From SG8-4 sp964598225 (GTDB taxonomy: Bacteria; Planctomycetota; Phycisphaerae; Sedimentisphaerales; Anaerobacaceae), in contig CAZRBG010000053.1 of assembly GCA_964598225.1 (NCBI GenBank), positions 1 to 40,734 of the forward strand: a stretch of DNA of 40,734 nucleotides, read 5' to 3'. The translations under genes were made by a program, and so were the position numbers. Shown here piece by piece: positions 7,646 through 15,371 of the stretch; positions within the stretch are counted from its first letter, which is position 1, and each line of letters opens with the position of its first letter. The notes below the pieces were generated by a model, which saw only the letters and a program-made list of their open reading frames with translations, was not told where the DNA came from and made no database searches.

Positions 7646-8419
7646 ATGAAGATAGCCAGTTTCAATGTGAATTCGCTGCGCGTTCGTCTGCCGATCGTGG
7701 TCCAATGGCTGAAAGACCATGAAGTAGACGTTCTTTGCGTGCAGGAGACTAAGGTCCAGGATGTGCATTTCCCGACCGAGCCGTTCGATGAGATAGGATA
7801 CAACTACGCTTTCAAAGGCGAGAAGTCCTATAACGGCGTCGCAATATTAACCAAGCATCCGATTGAGAATGTGATGTGCGGCTTCGCTGACGAACCGGCA
7901 GATGAAGCGCGCCTGATCAGAGCCCGGGTCGACGGGGTCATTGTAGTCAATGCCTACGTGCCGCAAGGCTACATGGCCGATTCCGCAAAGTTTCAATACA
8001 AGCTCAACTGGTTCGAGCGACTGCTGGATTATTTCCGGCGGAACTTCAGTCCCGACGACAACATCCTCTGGGTAGGCGATTTGAACATCGCGCCCGATCC
8101 CATTGATGTCTACGATCCCGATGCGCTGGGAGGACACGTTTGCTTCCATCCGGACGTTCGCGCCGCCCTTAAAGAAGTCATGGCCTGGGGATTCACCGAT
8201 TTATTCAGAAAATACTGCGCCGAAGCGGGGCAATACACATTCTGGGATTACCGAATGAGAAACCCGCTGAAGCGCAACCTCGGCTGGCGAATCGACCATA
8301 TGATGGCAACCGCTCCGCTGGCCGAGAAATGTACCGCCTGCTACATCGACAAAGAACCCCGCACGTTGAAGCGACCCAGCGACCACACACCTATTATCGC
8401 CGAATTTGACCTTGATTAA
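7646..8419 (+). CDS. xth: Exodeoxyribonuclease III (AP endonuclease)
   Basis: 257 residues from the ATG at 7646. It is a DNase I-fold metal-dependent phosphodiesterase of base excision repair, cutting 5' to abasic sites and degrading one strand from 3' ends. Seen in order: ASFNVNSLR (Asn near the metal site), CVQETK (metal-binding Glu), GDLNIAP (Asp/Asn), WRIDHMMA (Asp) and PSDHTPI (catalytic Asp-His). Length matches the family. Upstream in-frame ATGs at 7613 and 7634 would add residues absent from the family and would run into the preceding gene. The chosen ATG follows the lipoprotein stop by one base. Confidence 0.93.
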   Translation: MKIASFNVNSLRVRLPIVVQWLKDHEVDVLCVQETKVQDVHFPTEPFDEIGYNYAFKGEKSYNGVAILTKHPIENVMCGFADEPADEARLIRARVDGVIVVNAYVPQGYMADSAKFQYKLNWFERLLDYFRRNFSPDDNILWVGDLNIAPDPIDVYDPDALGGHVCFHPDVRAALKEVMAWGFTDLFRKYCAEAGQYTFWDYRMRNPLKRNLGWRIDHMMATAPLAEKCTACYIDKEPRTLKRPSDHTPIIAEFDLD

Positions 8420-8603
8420 ACCATTTGCCTTGTTACCAGACCCGAAGCTCGGTCTCGTCTTTCAGACCATTTCCGCAGCCCGGTAAGCATTTTCGATTTT
8501 CGTTACAATACCAGAATCAGATATTCAGCCAGAAAAGTACCAGCCCTATCTCGATAAACCGCAATCGCAACGACCCGGCCGCCTGTTTCCCATGCTGTCA
8601 ATA
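8420..8603. other. Intergenic gap between convergent genes
   Basis: 184 bases between the exonuclease III and DUF1080 stops. No gene, strong hairpin or repeat copy was recognised. Confidence 0.6.
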
Positions 8604-9335
8604 CTAATCCGCAACGACAGGTGCGGTTTCCTCCGGCATCGTAATTCCCGGCGGCAATTCCATGATCTTGATGTTGCGGAAATGTATCTCGGCGCCTTCG
8701 GATTCCAGGCAGATGTAGCCTTTCTTTACCGATGCCTCACTTATGCCGTTGACGAACTTGCCGTTGACCGACAGCTTGACGACACCGTCAACCGCTACAA
8801 CTACGTAGGTATTCCACTGGCCTTTGCCTTTACAGCGGTTCTCGATAGATTTGCTGCGACTACCGCGAGGGTTGTCAGGAACCGTCTTCAAACCATTCGC
8901 ACCGAAGACCTCGCCGTGCACGTATGCGATGGGAGGCAGCGTGCCGTCTTTTCGTTTGTGCTGGTTGACCCAGTCGAGTTCGAGCATTTGAACTTCGAGG
9001 CCTTTGGGAAGCCGCTTGCCTTCCGGGACTGTTCCTTCGCTCCAGATAAAGGTGCCGGAATTACCGCCTGCTTCCATGTGCCGCCACTCGATGTGCAGTA
9101 TAAAGTTCTCGTACTGCTTCTCGGTTCGCATTACGCCAATGGGATGACCGGTACACACCAACAGGCCGTCTCGCACTGACCACGTGTCCTCGGCCGTATT
9201 GACATTGACCCAGCCCGAAAGGTCCTTGCCGTTAAACAGATCGCGAAATTCCATCGGTGCGGCTGCCGATGACCAACAATTAGCGCACACTAAGACTGCT
9301 GTGAGACATATCAATATCTTTGGTCGGTTTTTCAT
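8604..9335 (-). CDS. DUF1080 / 3-keto-disaccharide hydrolase-domain secreted protein
   Basis: 243 residues. A signal peptide (MKNRPKILICLTAVLVCA...) is followed by one DUF1080 jelly-roll domain opening with FRDLFNGKDLSGW and W(S)VRDGLLVC, continuing through HIEWRH, GNSGTFIW and GLEVQML to NIKIMEL near the end. The family has a concanavalin-like fold; some members hydrolyse 3-keto-glycosides and many are uncharacterised. It is very abundant in planctomycetes and usually exported. Start at 9335 is set by GGAG 8 bases upstream. The longer frame to 9407 would read through the palindrome at 9350 and lacks a ribosome site. It lies downstream of a cytochrome and an oxidoreductase-like gene on the same strand, but separated by 330 bases and a gene remnant. 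Confidence 0.9.
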   Translation of the reverse strand: MKNRPKILICLTAVLVCANCWSSAAAPMEFRDLFNGKDLSGWVNVNTAEDTWSVRDGLLVCTGHPIGVMRTEKQYENFILHIEWRHMEAGGNSGTFIWSEGTVPEGKRLPKGLEVQMLELDWVNQHKRKDGTLPPIAYVHGEVFGANGLKTVPDNPRGSRSKSIENRCKGKGQWNTYVVVAVDGVVKLSVNGKFVNGISEASVKKGYICLESEGAEIHFRNIKIMELPPGITMPEETAPVVAD

Positions 9336-9349
9336 AATTTTCTCCATTT

Positions 9350-9372
9350 TGTAGGGTGGGGCTCGCCCCACC
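9350..9372. repeat. Palindromic unit, GTAGGGTGGGG type (copy 2)
   Basis: TGTAGGGTGGGGCTCGCCCC followed by ACC, 15 bases before the DUF1080 start and just upstream of its ribosome site, so it lies in the 5' leader. Confidence 0.8.
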
Positions 9373-9451
9373 AGGACCATGCGAACGCCCAAAGTATACC
9401 AAACCATGTTTCCTATTGCACTAATATTTTGTCAAAGCTCAAATTAAGGAG

Positions 9452-9616
9452 ATTGTCATTGCCGGGAGCTTGTCCCTTGCCGAACAACTCATAGCAGATC
9501 TCGACGACTACAAATCGTACGGCGTCAATACGGTCACCGTATTCCTCCAGGGCAGCAGCGGCGGGTTCAGCGATCCGTTCTCACCCGACGGCACGGCAGG
9601 AGGCAGCAGGCGGTAG
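9452..9616 (+). pseudogene. Remnant of a planctomycete hydrolase-like gene
   Basis: A plus-strand open stretch reads SLAEQLIADLDDYKSYGVNT then VTVFLQGSSGG and FSDPFSPDG before TAG at 9614. This looks like the N-terminal strand-loop part of a TIM-barrel glycoside-hydrolase-type protein ('...dYksyGvNt.tvf.qGssGg'). There is no start codon, no signal peptide and no continuation. It is bordered by a half-repeat at 9633. Read as an internal fragment left by deletion; the parent family is uncertain. Confidence 0.45.
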
Positions 9617-9632
9617 TCTTTATTAAACAGGT

Positions 9633-9655
9633 CTCGCGACTTCGCTCGGGATGAC
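9633..9655. repeat. Half-copy of the 'CTCGGGATGAC' repeat
   Basis: TCGCGACTTCGCTCGGGATG then AC, resembling one arm of the inverted repeat at 4890-4971. It sits between the hydrolase remnant and the cytochrome stop. Confidence 0.6.
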
Positions 9656-9667
9656 GGAATAATGGAG

Positions 9668-10372
9668 CTAATCTCCCTGATTCGTACGCAGGAGCTTGCC
9701 GGTTTCTTTGTCCCAGATGACCGTGCGGACTTTCATGCGATGTTGGCCGTGACAGTCAGTGCAGACTGTCTTCGTCGGATCACTCTTTTCGATATCCAGC
9801 TCTTTCCATCGCGCCACCACCTTTTCCGGCGGAACGTCGTCTTCCTTATGGCAGCCTTCACATTTGACATCAGGCTTTTTTTCCTTCTGCTTCATCCACG
9901 TGGCAATGATCTTCTTCGGCGGGATGTCATGGGCGTCGTGACAGTCCCGACAGAAAGGATCGATTTCGTCAGAAGCATACATAATATCGGGAGGCGTCGT
10001 ATTATTCTCGTCGTTGCGATGCGCAAATGAATCTCCGTGGCAATTGACACAGCCGATATTGGCTTTCGCATGGCGCTCGGCGAGGAATTCGTCCATATAG
10101 TTCGCATGGCATACGAAACAGGCCATGTTCCCGGCGGCTGCCTCCGTTTCGACTGCCTGTTCTTCGTCCGAGTCTTCAAGCAGCAACGGCTCGCTCGTAT
10201 CGACAACAAGTGGAGGAGGACCTTTCGATTCCTGCGATTCATTCTCGGCGGGCGCTTCTACATTCATCTCATTAGCTTGGAACTCGCCGGCGGGCTTGCA
10301 ACCAACGAATATCACGGCCCAGGCTACAAGAAGCATAAACACCGCTACACAAAGGTTCTTACATCCGTACAT
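9668..10372 (-). CDS. Pentaheme c-type cytochrome lipoprotein
   Basis: 234 residues. A hydrophobic N-terminus ends in the lipobox-like FVGC (C25), suggesting a lipid-anchored protein at the periplasmic face. An acidic, proline- and glutamate-rich linker (about 28-80) follows. The C-terminal part holds five CXXCH heme sites at 85-89, 108-112, 141-145, 171-175 and 204-208, with further His residues that could serve as distal ligands. By family (cytochrome c3/c7 or NapC-like soluble modules) it shuttles electrons between membrane quinone oxidoreductases and outer acceptors. AAGGA lies 6 bases before the ATG. It is 143 bases downstream of an aldo/keto reductase-like gene, the interval holding three palindromes. 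Partner and acceptor are unknown. Confidence 0.88.
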   Translation of the reverse strand: MYGCKNLCVAVFMLLVAWAVIFVGCKPAGEFQANEMNVEAPAENESQESKGPPPLVVDTSEPLLLEDSDEEQAVETEAAAGNMACFVCHANYMDEFLAERHAKANIGCVNCHGDSFAHRNDENNTTPPDIMYASDEIDPFCRDCHDAHDIPPKKIIATWMKQKEKKPDVKCEGCHKEDDVPPEKVVARWKELDIEKSDPTKTVCTDCHGQHRMKVRTVIWDKETGKLLRTNQGD

Positions 10373-10401
10373 CTATAGTCCTTATTCGAGAGTTCGAAGC
10401 T

Positions 10402-10422
10402 GTAGGGTGTGCGCCGCACACC
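10402..10422. repeat. Palindromic unit, GTAGGGTGTGC variant
   Basis: TGTAGGGTGTGCGCCGCACA then CC. It keeps the GTAG opening and self-complementarity of the GTAGGGTGGGG units but with GTGTGC arms. Confidence 0.75.
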
Positions 10423-10452
10423 TTTTCGCTACTGCACACTTTGACCCAAGGG

Positions 10453-10480
10453 TGTCATTGTTGCGAAAGCAGGAATGACA
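10453..10480. repeat. Palindromic unit, TGTCATT...AATGACA type
   Basis: TGTCATTGTTGC faces GCAGGAATGACA (10 of 12 pairs) across GAAA. Related to the unit at 7407-7441. Confidence 0.7.
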
Positions 10481-10493
10481 AAGACAGTGATAT

Positions 10494-10513
10494 GGTGTGC
10501 AATGCACACCTAC
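10494..10513. repeat. Palindromic unit, GGTGTGC variant
   Basis: GGTGTGCAATGCACACCTAC: perfect 7-bp arms with a 3-base loop and the terminal TAC that mirrors the GTAG opening of other copies. It directly abuts the stop of the aldo/keto reductase-like gene. Confidence 0.7.
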
Positions 10514-10515
10514 CT

Positions 10516-11604
10516 TTACACGTATTCCCAGTTCTTGAGCCATTGGTAGTTCGCCGGCAGCGATGCCCAGGCTCGCGTGGCGGCTTCCTCAAGTTCCGCC
10601 TTCTCTTTAACGTCAAGGGCGCGGCGTTCTGCCACTGCAAGAGCGGCATTATCCACCTGCTGGACGCTGATCAGGCCGGGGATCGGCGCGGTTATCGCCG
10701 GATTGCAGAGGATATACCTCAGAGCAAGACGCGCGATCCTGTTGTCCTGCGCAAAGTGCGGACTTTCGGGCGAACTGTCGCCCTTGAACAGAGAATTGCT
10801 TGCAAATGGTTTAATGCCGAACCAGCCGACGTCGTATTTCTTGAGCGTAGCCCAGAGGCCGGATTCATCGGTCACAAGCTTGCTGTTAGCTGTGTATGGA
10901 GTCAGGATAACCTCGATCTGACCCGAGTACTTCTCAATGGTCTTCTTCAGATGCGGCCTGTCATGCGATGAGAAACCGATAAAGCGTGCACGTCCCGTCT
11001 TCTTTGCCCATTCGAGGGCTCTGACGGCCTCTTCGACTTCCGCCTCTGTATGGCGACTGCTGTCGGTAAGCAGGCTTATTCGCCAGAGATCGACATAGTC
11101 AAGACCGGCTTCCTTCATTCCGTCGTCAAAGCCTTCCTTCAGCTTCTTCGTCGGGCGCCACTCGTCGAAGCGGCTTTCCACAATGTGCCAGGAGTAGCCG
11201 AAGAACATCTTATCCCGGCGACCCTTGAGCGCCTTGGCGTAGGCGAGGATCTCCTCCCGGCAACAGGCATCCACGTAATTGATGCCGCGATCTATACAGC
11301 GGCTGACTACCTCGTGGCGGTTCTTCTGGAATTCCGGATTATCGATAGCGGTGGTCATCCAGCCTTTAGGCTCGGTGCCGCCGATAATCTTGACCAGTCG
11401 TTTCCAGTGGCCGCCGAGAGAAACGGCCGAAACCATCATTTCCGTTCTGCCGCACCGGCGGTATTCCATGTCGGCATTATAATTCAGAATCTTGCTTGTA
11501 TCTGCCGCTTTGGCTGTTGCGGATAATCCGATCCCGGCACCGATAGCTGCCCCTGCGATGGCACCGTCCCGCATGAACTGACGACGTGTGACTTTCTCGG
11601 CCAT
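10516..11604 (-). CDS. Tat-exported aldo/keto reductase-fold protein with degraded catalytic tetrad
   Basis: 362 residues. A Tat signal (TRRQFM at 6-11, then an Ala/Gly-rich hydrophobic stretch) precedes an aldo/keto reductase barrel: RRCGRTEMMVSAVSLGG, GINYVDAC, EEAVRALEWAKKTGRARFIG, the late C-terminal GLISVQQVDNA. Of the family's Asp-Tyr-Lys-His tetrad only Asp112 is recognisable. The Tyr region reads CCREE, the Lys strand reads FFGYSWH and the His strand reads DLWRIS. A normal NADPH-dependent carbonyl reduction is therefore doubtful, and an exported protein would need its cofactor bound before export. Start 11604 follows GGGAGG; the longer frame to 11664 would translate the palindrome at 11638. 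Likely co-transcribed with the pentaheme cytochrome downstream. Confidence 0.85.
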   Translation of the reverse strand: MAEKVTRRQFMRDGAIAGAAIGAGIGLSATAKAADTSKILNYNADMEYRRCGRTEMMVSAVSLGGHWKRLVKIIGGTEPKGWMTTAIDNPEFQKNRHEVVSRCIDRGINYVDACCREEILAYAKALKGRRDKMFFGYSWHIVESRFDEWRPTKKLKEGFDDGMKEAGLDYVDLWRISLLTDSSRHTEAEVEEAVRALEWAKKTGRARFIGFSSHDRPHLKKTIEKYSGQIEVILTPYTANSKLVTDESGLWATLKKYDVGWFGIKPFASNSLFKGDSSPESPHFAQDNRIARLALRYILCNPAITAPIPGLISVQQVDNAALAVAERRALDVKEKAELEEAATRAWASLPANYQWLKNWEYV

Positions 11605-11637
11605 CTCAATAACCTCCCAACTGCTCTGGATGCGTAT

Positions 11638-11659
11638 GTAGGGTGGGGCTCGCCCCACC
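11638..11659. repeat. Palindromic unit, GTAGGGTGGGG type (copy 3)
   Basis: GTAGGGTGGGGCTCGCCCCA then CC, in the leader between the predicted promoter and start of the aldo/keto reductase-like gene, as for the DUF1080 gene. Confidence 0.8.
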
Positions 11660-11688
11660 ATCACTAATTCGAATACTCATAATCTTTT

Positions 11689-11717
11689 ATAATAGTGAGC
11701 ATTTGCCTGAATTTCAA
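11689..11717 (-). promoter_or_regulatory. Predicted promoter of the aldo/keto reductase-like gene
   Basis: On the minus strand TTGAAA (11712-11717), 17-base spacer, TATTAT (11689-11694). It overlaps the plus-strand sulfatase promoter. Confidence 0.45.
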
Positions 11718-11730
11718 GACAATGTATAAT
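11703..11730 (+). promoter_or_regulatory. Predicted promoter of the sulfatase-esterase pair
   Basis: TTGCCT (11703-11708), 16-base spacer, TATAAT (11725-11730). The leader would be about 60 bases. Its -35 half lies inside the divergent promoter, so the two may exclude each other. Confidence 0.55.
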
Positions 11731-11797
11731 ACCGGCAAGAGAATTCTATAAAGAAAAGTCAACCGCACCAAAATAATGTAGATAGAGGAGATGGATC

Positions 11798-13144
11798 ATG
11801 ACGGACAAGCAACACCTCAATCGACGTGAGTTCCTGAGAGCGGCGGTCATCGGCGCCGGAGCGACATTAGTGCCCGACATAGGTGGGGCCAGTCAAAAAG
11901 GTAAACCTAATATTGTATTCATCGTCGCAGATGATATGGGCTGGGCGGATATCGGTTATCATAACAGTAAAGTTCTTACGCCTACTCTCGATAAGCTGGC
12001 AAAACAGAGCGTCCTGATGGAGAGGCACTACGTTATGCCAACGTGCACACCGACTCGAATCGGCCTGATGACCGGCCGTTACCCGAGCCGTCTCGGCGTG
12101 CTCTCACCGGCATACGGCCAGGTCTTCGACAAGGACTCGGTCACTCTGGCACAGGCTCTGCGGGATGCCGGTTACACGACCAGCATCAGCGGCAAGTGGC
12201 ACATGGGATCGCCGCCGGAGTGCACACCACTGAAGTACGGATTCGACACGTCTTACGGCTACTTTCACGGGCAGATCGATCCTTATACGCATCACTACAA
12301 GAACGGCGCACGCTCTTGGCACAGGAACGATCAATACCTGGACGAAGAAGGCCACGCTACGGATTTAATAACCGATGAGGCCGTCAGAATAGTCGAATCG
12401 GACCATGACAAACCGTTCTTCCTCTACGTCGCCTACAGTGTGCCGCACTATCCTCTGGACGAACCGGATCAGTGGACTTCCAAATATAAGGGCAAGATTG
12501 AGAACAAGTCGAGACGCTGGGACCTGGCGAGCATCACTCACATGGATACCGGGATCGGGCGGATCGTCGACGCCGTGGATCGCAAGGGAATTCGCGAGAA
12601 CACTTTGATCCTATTCGTCAGCGACAATGGCGGCCAGAAGAGATGGCACAGTAACACGCAATACAAGGGCAGGTACGCCGACAAGCCGCACGACATGCTG
12701 GGCGACAACCGACCCCTGCGGGGCTGGAAGGGCGACGTCTACGAAGGCGGTATTCGTGTTCCGGCTATGGCCAACTGGCCCGGCGTGCTTGAGCCCGGAA
12801 CCATGTTGGCGCCGGTACACATTGTTGACTGGATGCCCACCTTCTGCAAACTGGCGGGGCATTCGCCCAAAAAAGATTTAGAGTGGGACGGAAAAGACAT
12901 CTGGCCTCTGATTAAGAAGAGGGCCGTTCATGCAAAGCCCCGGACACTGTACTGGAAGACACCCGGCGCACAGGCGATCCGCCACGGCGACTGGAAGCTC
13001 ATCGTCAACAAACAAGACAAAGTGGTCGGACTCTTCGACGTGATCGCCGACCCGTACGAAGAAAACAACATGGCGAAGCGTCATCCCGAGCGTGTCAAGG
13101 ATTTGGAGCAACTTCTGATTAAGGTAGCCGCCGATGATCGATAG
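11798..13144 (+). CDS. Secreted sulfatase (S1 family, arylsulfatase B-like)
   Basis: 448 residues. A Tat-like signal (NRREFLRAAVIGAGA) precedes a type I sulfatase. VADDMGW supplies the calcium Asp pair, CTPTR at 83-87 is the sulfatase signature whose Cys is converted to formylglycine, and SGKWHMG, VPHYPL and VSDNGG supply the Lys, His and Asp/Asn of the active site. By family it hydrolyses sulfate esters, here probably on a polysaccharide, in the periplasm. A formylglycine-generating or anaerobic maturase is needed and is not in this window. GGAG precedes the ATG. The next gene starts 11 bases before this stop, so the two are translationally coupled. Overall similarity is to ARSB-like enzymes; the exact sugar cannot be told. 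Confidence 0.93.
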   Translation: MTDKQHLNRREFLRAAVIGAGATLVPDIGGASQKGKPNIVFIVADDMGWADIGYHNSKVLTPTLDKLAKQSVLMERHYVMPTCTPTRIGLMTGRYPSRLGVLSPAYGQVFDKDSVTLAQALRDAGYTTSISGKWHMGSPPECTPLKYGFDTSYGYFHGQIDPYTHHYKNGARSWHRNDQYLDEEGHATDLITDEAVRIVESDHDKPFFLYVAYSVPHYPLDEPDQWTSKYKGKIENKSRRWDLASITHMDTGIGRIVDAVDRKGIRENTLILFVSDNGGQKRWHSNTQYKGRYADKPHDMLGDNRPLRGWKGDVYEGGIRVPAMANWPGVLEPGTMLAPVHIVDWMPTFCKLAGHSPKKDLEWDGKDIWPLIKKRAVHAKPRTLYWKTPGAQAIRHGDWKLIVNKQDKVVGLFDVIADPYEENNMAKRHPERVKDLEQLLIKVAADDR

Positions 13145-15293
13145 AGTAAGACAAAATGTAATCATTGCGTTGGCCACAGTAGTCGTGCTATACAACTGCT
13201 CGTCAGGCGAAGAGTTTCTCAAGCCGTCTGATTTCAAAGTCCTCGAGAAGCCGGCAAAGACTATGATGCGCGATTACCTGACGGCTATCGTCGATCGGCA
13301 GTTCGCCGAAAGGGCCGCGCTGCTCGGCGGCTTGAAGACAGCCGAGGACTGGAATCGCCACGCCGAATTTATCAAAGAATCAATGGCCGAGTGGACAGGC
13401 CCTTTGCCGAAGCGAACGCCTTTGCGCGCACGTATCACCGGGAGAATCGAGCGCGACAAGTATGCGATGGAAAAAATACTGTTCGAAAGCAGGCCAAATT
13501 TCTTCGTTAGTGCCAATCTCTATCTTCCCAGGGATTATGATGGCCCGCGACCGGCCGTTTTGAACGTAATAGGTCATTCTTCTGCAGGGAAGGCAACGGA
13601 CAAGGTCCAAAGGCGAGCCATCGCTCAGGCGGGGAAAGGATTTATCGCATTGGTGATAGACTGCGTCGGCCAGGGCGAGCGACAGGTGGAAGATTACGCC
13701 CGCTTCGGCAGGCCGCCCGGTAACGCTCATCAAATTGTCGGAACGCAGGCTTTCTTGGCCGGGACGCATGTTTTCAATATCATGGTGTGGGACGTTATCA
13801 GAGCGGTGGATTACCTTGTCTCAAGGCCGGAGGTCGATCCGAAGCGCATCGCCTGCACGGGCTGTTCGGGCGGCGGCATGATGACCACGTATTTACTTGC
13901 GTTCGAGCCGCGTATTGCCGTTGCCGTGCCGGCGTGCAATCCGTGCACCTGGTCGCACCGCGTTCACGCAAATCTCGCTACCGACCACGAGCAGGTCTTC
14001 TTCGGCGCTTTTGCAGCCGGAATCGACCCTCGCGGCGATCCGTTATTCTGCCACGTGCCGAAACCGTTATTAATCAACGCCACAACCGACGACAATCTGA
14101 ATCCCCCGGCAGGCGTATGGGAGCTGAGCACGTGGCTCTACAAAGCCTACTCGGCCCACGGCGAGCCGCACAAGTTCCAGACAACAATGGTCGAGTCCCG
14201 TCACGGCTATAACAAGGAGCAGCGGGAAGTCGCCTACGCCTGGATGCTGCAATGGGCCGAAGGCGACGCCTCGGACTTCCGGGAAGATGATTTTGCCATC
14301 GAGAAAGAGGAGGATACGTGGTGTACCAGTGAAGGAAACGTATATCGAGAGCCCGATAGCCGAGAGCCTCACGATATAGTGCTGGATCACCTCGAAAGTC
14401 ATCGTCCCCCACAGGCAATAACGAGAAAGGAACTGAAAGTCTCTATCAAAAAGGTCCTCGGCCTGCAAGACTCAACCTGGAAACTTCAAGTGGACGCTGG
14501 TGAAACCCATAGGGTTGCCTTTAGCCCACCAATCGATAACGGTGGGGCAAGCCCCACCCTACGTGTAACACCTGTAACTATTCAGCCGGAGAATAGTATT
14601 GTGTTACCTGCCGTTATGATTGAGTCAATGGAAAAAAACTCCGATGGACCGTTGATAATCTACCTGAACGACAAAGGAAAGAGTGAGTTGATTAAGGAAG
14701 AAGCTGTCCTGCAACAATTGCTCAAAAAAGGAGCGAGAATATTCGCCGTAGATCTTCGCGGCACCGGCGAAACTGCGCCGAGTCCGGAGGGAAAATTCTG
14801 GGACTTCCTGGCGGGCCGTCCAATTTTCGGACAAAGAGTCGACGACATCAGGAGCGTCATTAAGTATTTATCGAGTTCGGAGGCCGACGGAAAAGATATT
14901 TACGTCTGGGCCAAAGGGATGAGCGCTGTATACGCCGCATTGGCGGCTACTCTTGAGGACGACATAACAGGCCTGGTGTTGGAAGAGCCGCTGCTCACGT
15001 TTGAGCAGGTTGTCATGACTAAAGCCCCGGCATATCGATATGAAGTCATCCTGCCCGGTGTATTGCAGGAATTCGATCTTCCCCAGGTATATCAGACGCT
15101 ATGTCCGAGGGAAGTGACAATAATCAATCCATTAGCCGGCGACAAATCTCCTGCTTCGCAAAAGCAAGTCGAACAGACGTATAGACAGATTGCTCAAATG
15201 TACATCGGCAAGGGGAACGCCAGAAACTGGTCGGTCCACGCAGACATAGACGAAAAAGCCCGATCACAGGCGATATCGTCCGCTCTTCGGTAG
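13134..15293 (+). CDS. Exported tandem alpha/beta hydrolase (acetyl-xylan-esterase-like)
   Basis: 719 residues. An N-terminal signal peptide (about 1-24) is followed by a first alpha/beta-hydrolase domain (about 90-385): nucleophile elbow GCSGGG, acid loop NATTDDN and ESRHGYN as the likely His. A second, degenerate hydrolase-like domain (about 490-715) has WAKGMSA where a nucleophile elbow would be. By family (planctomycete 'acetyl xylan esterase/prolyl oligopeptidase-like') it would remove acyl groups from polysaccharides after or with desulfation. It overlaps the sulfatase gene by 11 bases. Residues 470-477 (GGASPTLR) between the domains are encoded by an inserted palindromic unit (14541-14562), in frame and without a stop. 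Confidence 0.85.
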   Translation: MIDRVRQNVIIALATVVVLYNCSSGEEFLKPSDFKVLEKPAKTMMRDYLTAIVDRQFAERAALLGGLKTAEDWNRHAEFIKESMAEWTGPLPKRTPLRARITGRIERDKYAMEKILFESRPNFFVSANLYLPRDYDGPRPAVLNVIGHSSAGKATDKVQRRAIAQAGKGFIALVIDCVGQGERQVEDYARFGRPPGNAHQIVGTQAFLAGTHVFNIMVWDVIRAVDYLVSRPEVDPKRIACTGCSGGGMMTTYLLAFEPRIAVAVPACNPCTWSHRVHANLATDHEQVFFGAFAAGIDPRGDPLFCHVPKPLLINATTDDNLNPPAGVWELSTWLYKAYSAHGEPHKFQTTMVESRHGYNKEQREVAYAWMLQWAEGDASDFREDDFAIEKEEDTWCTSEGNVYREPDSREPHDIVLDHLESHRPPQAITRKELKVSIKKVLGLQDSTWKLQVDAGETHRVAFSPPIDNGGASPTLRVTPVTIQPENSIVLPAVMIESMEKNSDGPLIIYLNDKGKSELIKEEAVLQQLLKKGARIFAVDLRGTGETAPSPEGKFWDFLAGRPIFGQRVDDIRSVIKYLSSSEADGKDIYVWAKGMSAVYAALAATLEDDITGLVLEEPLLTFEQVVMTKAPAYRYEVILPGVLQEFDLPQVYQTLCPREVTIINPLAGDKSPASQKQVEQTYRQIAQMYIGKGNARNWSVHADIDEKARSQAISSALR
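14541..14562. repeat. Palindromic unit, GTAGGGTGGGG type, inside a coding region
   Basis: GGTGGGGCAAGCCCCACCCT then AC, the reverse orientation of the unit at 4833, lying in frame within the alpha/beta-hydrolase gene at the linker between its two domains. Confidence 0.85.
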
Positions 15294-15294
15294 A

Positions 15295-15344
15295 GTGTGC
15301 ACCGCACACCAAAATCTGGATTGGTGGGCAAAGCCCACCCTACC
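15295..15344. repeat. Two palindromic units between convergent genes
   Basis: GTGTGCACCGCACACC (15295-15310) and GGTGGGCAAAGCCCACCCTA (15323-15342, continuing CC). They begin just after the esterase stop and fill most of the 78-base convergent gap before the PQQ-repeat gene, where they may end transcription on both strands. Confidence 0.75.
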
Positions 15345-15371
15345 TTCTACAGACTGCCTCGTGTCAAAGTC

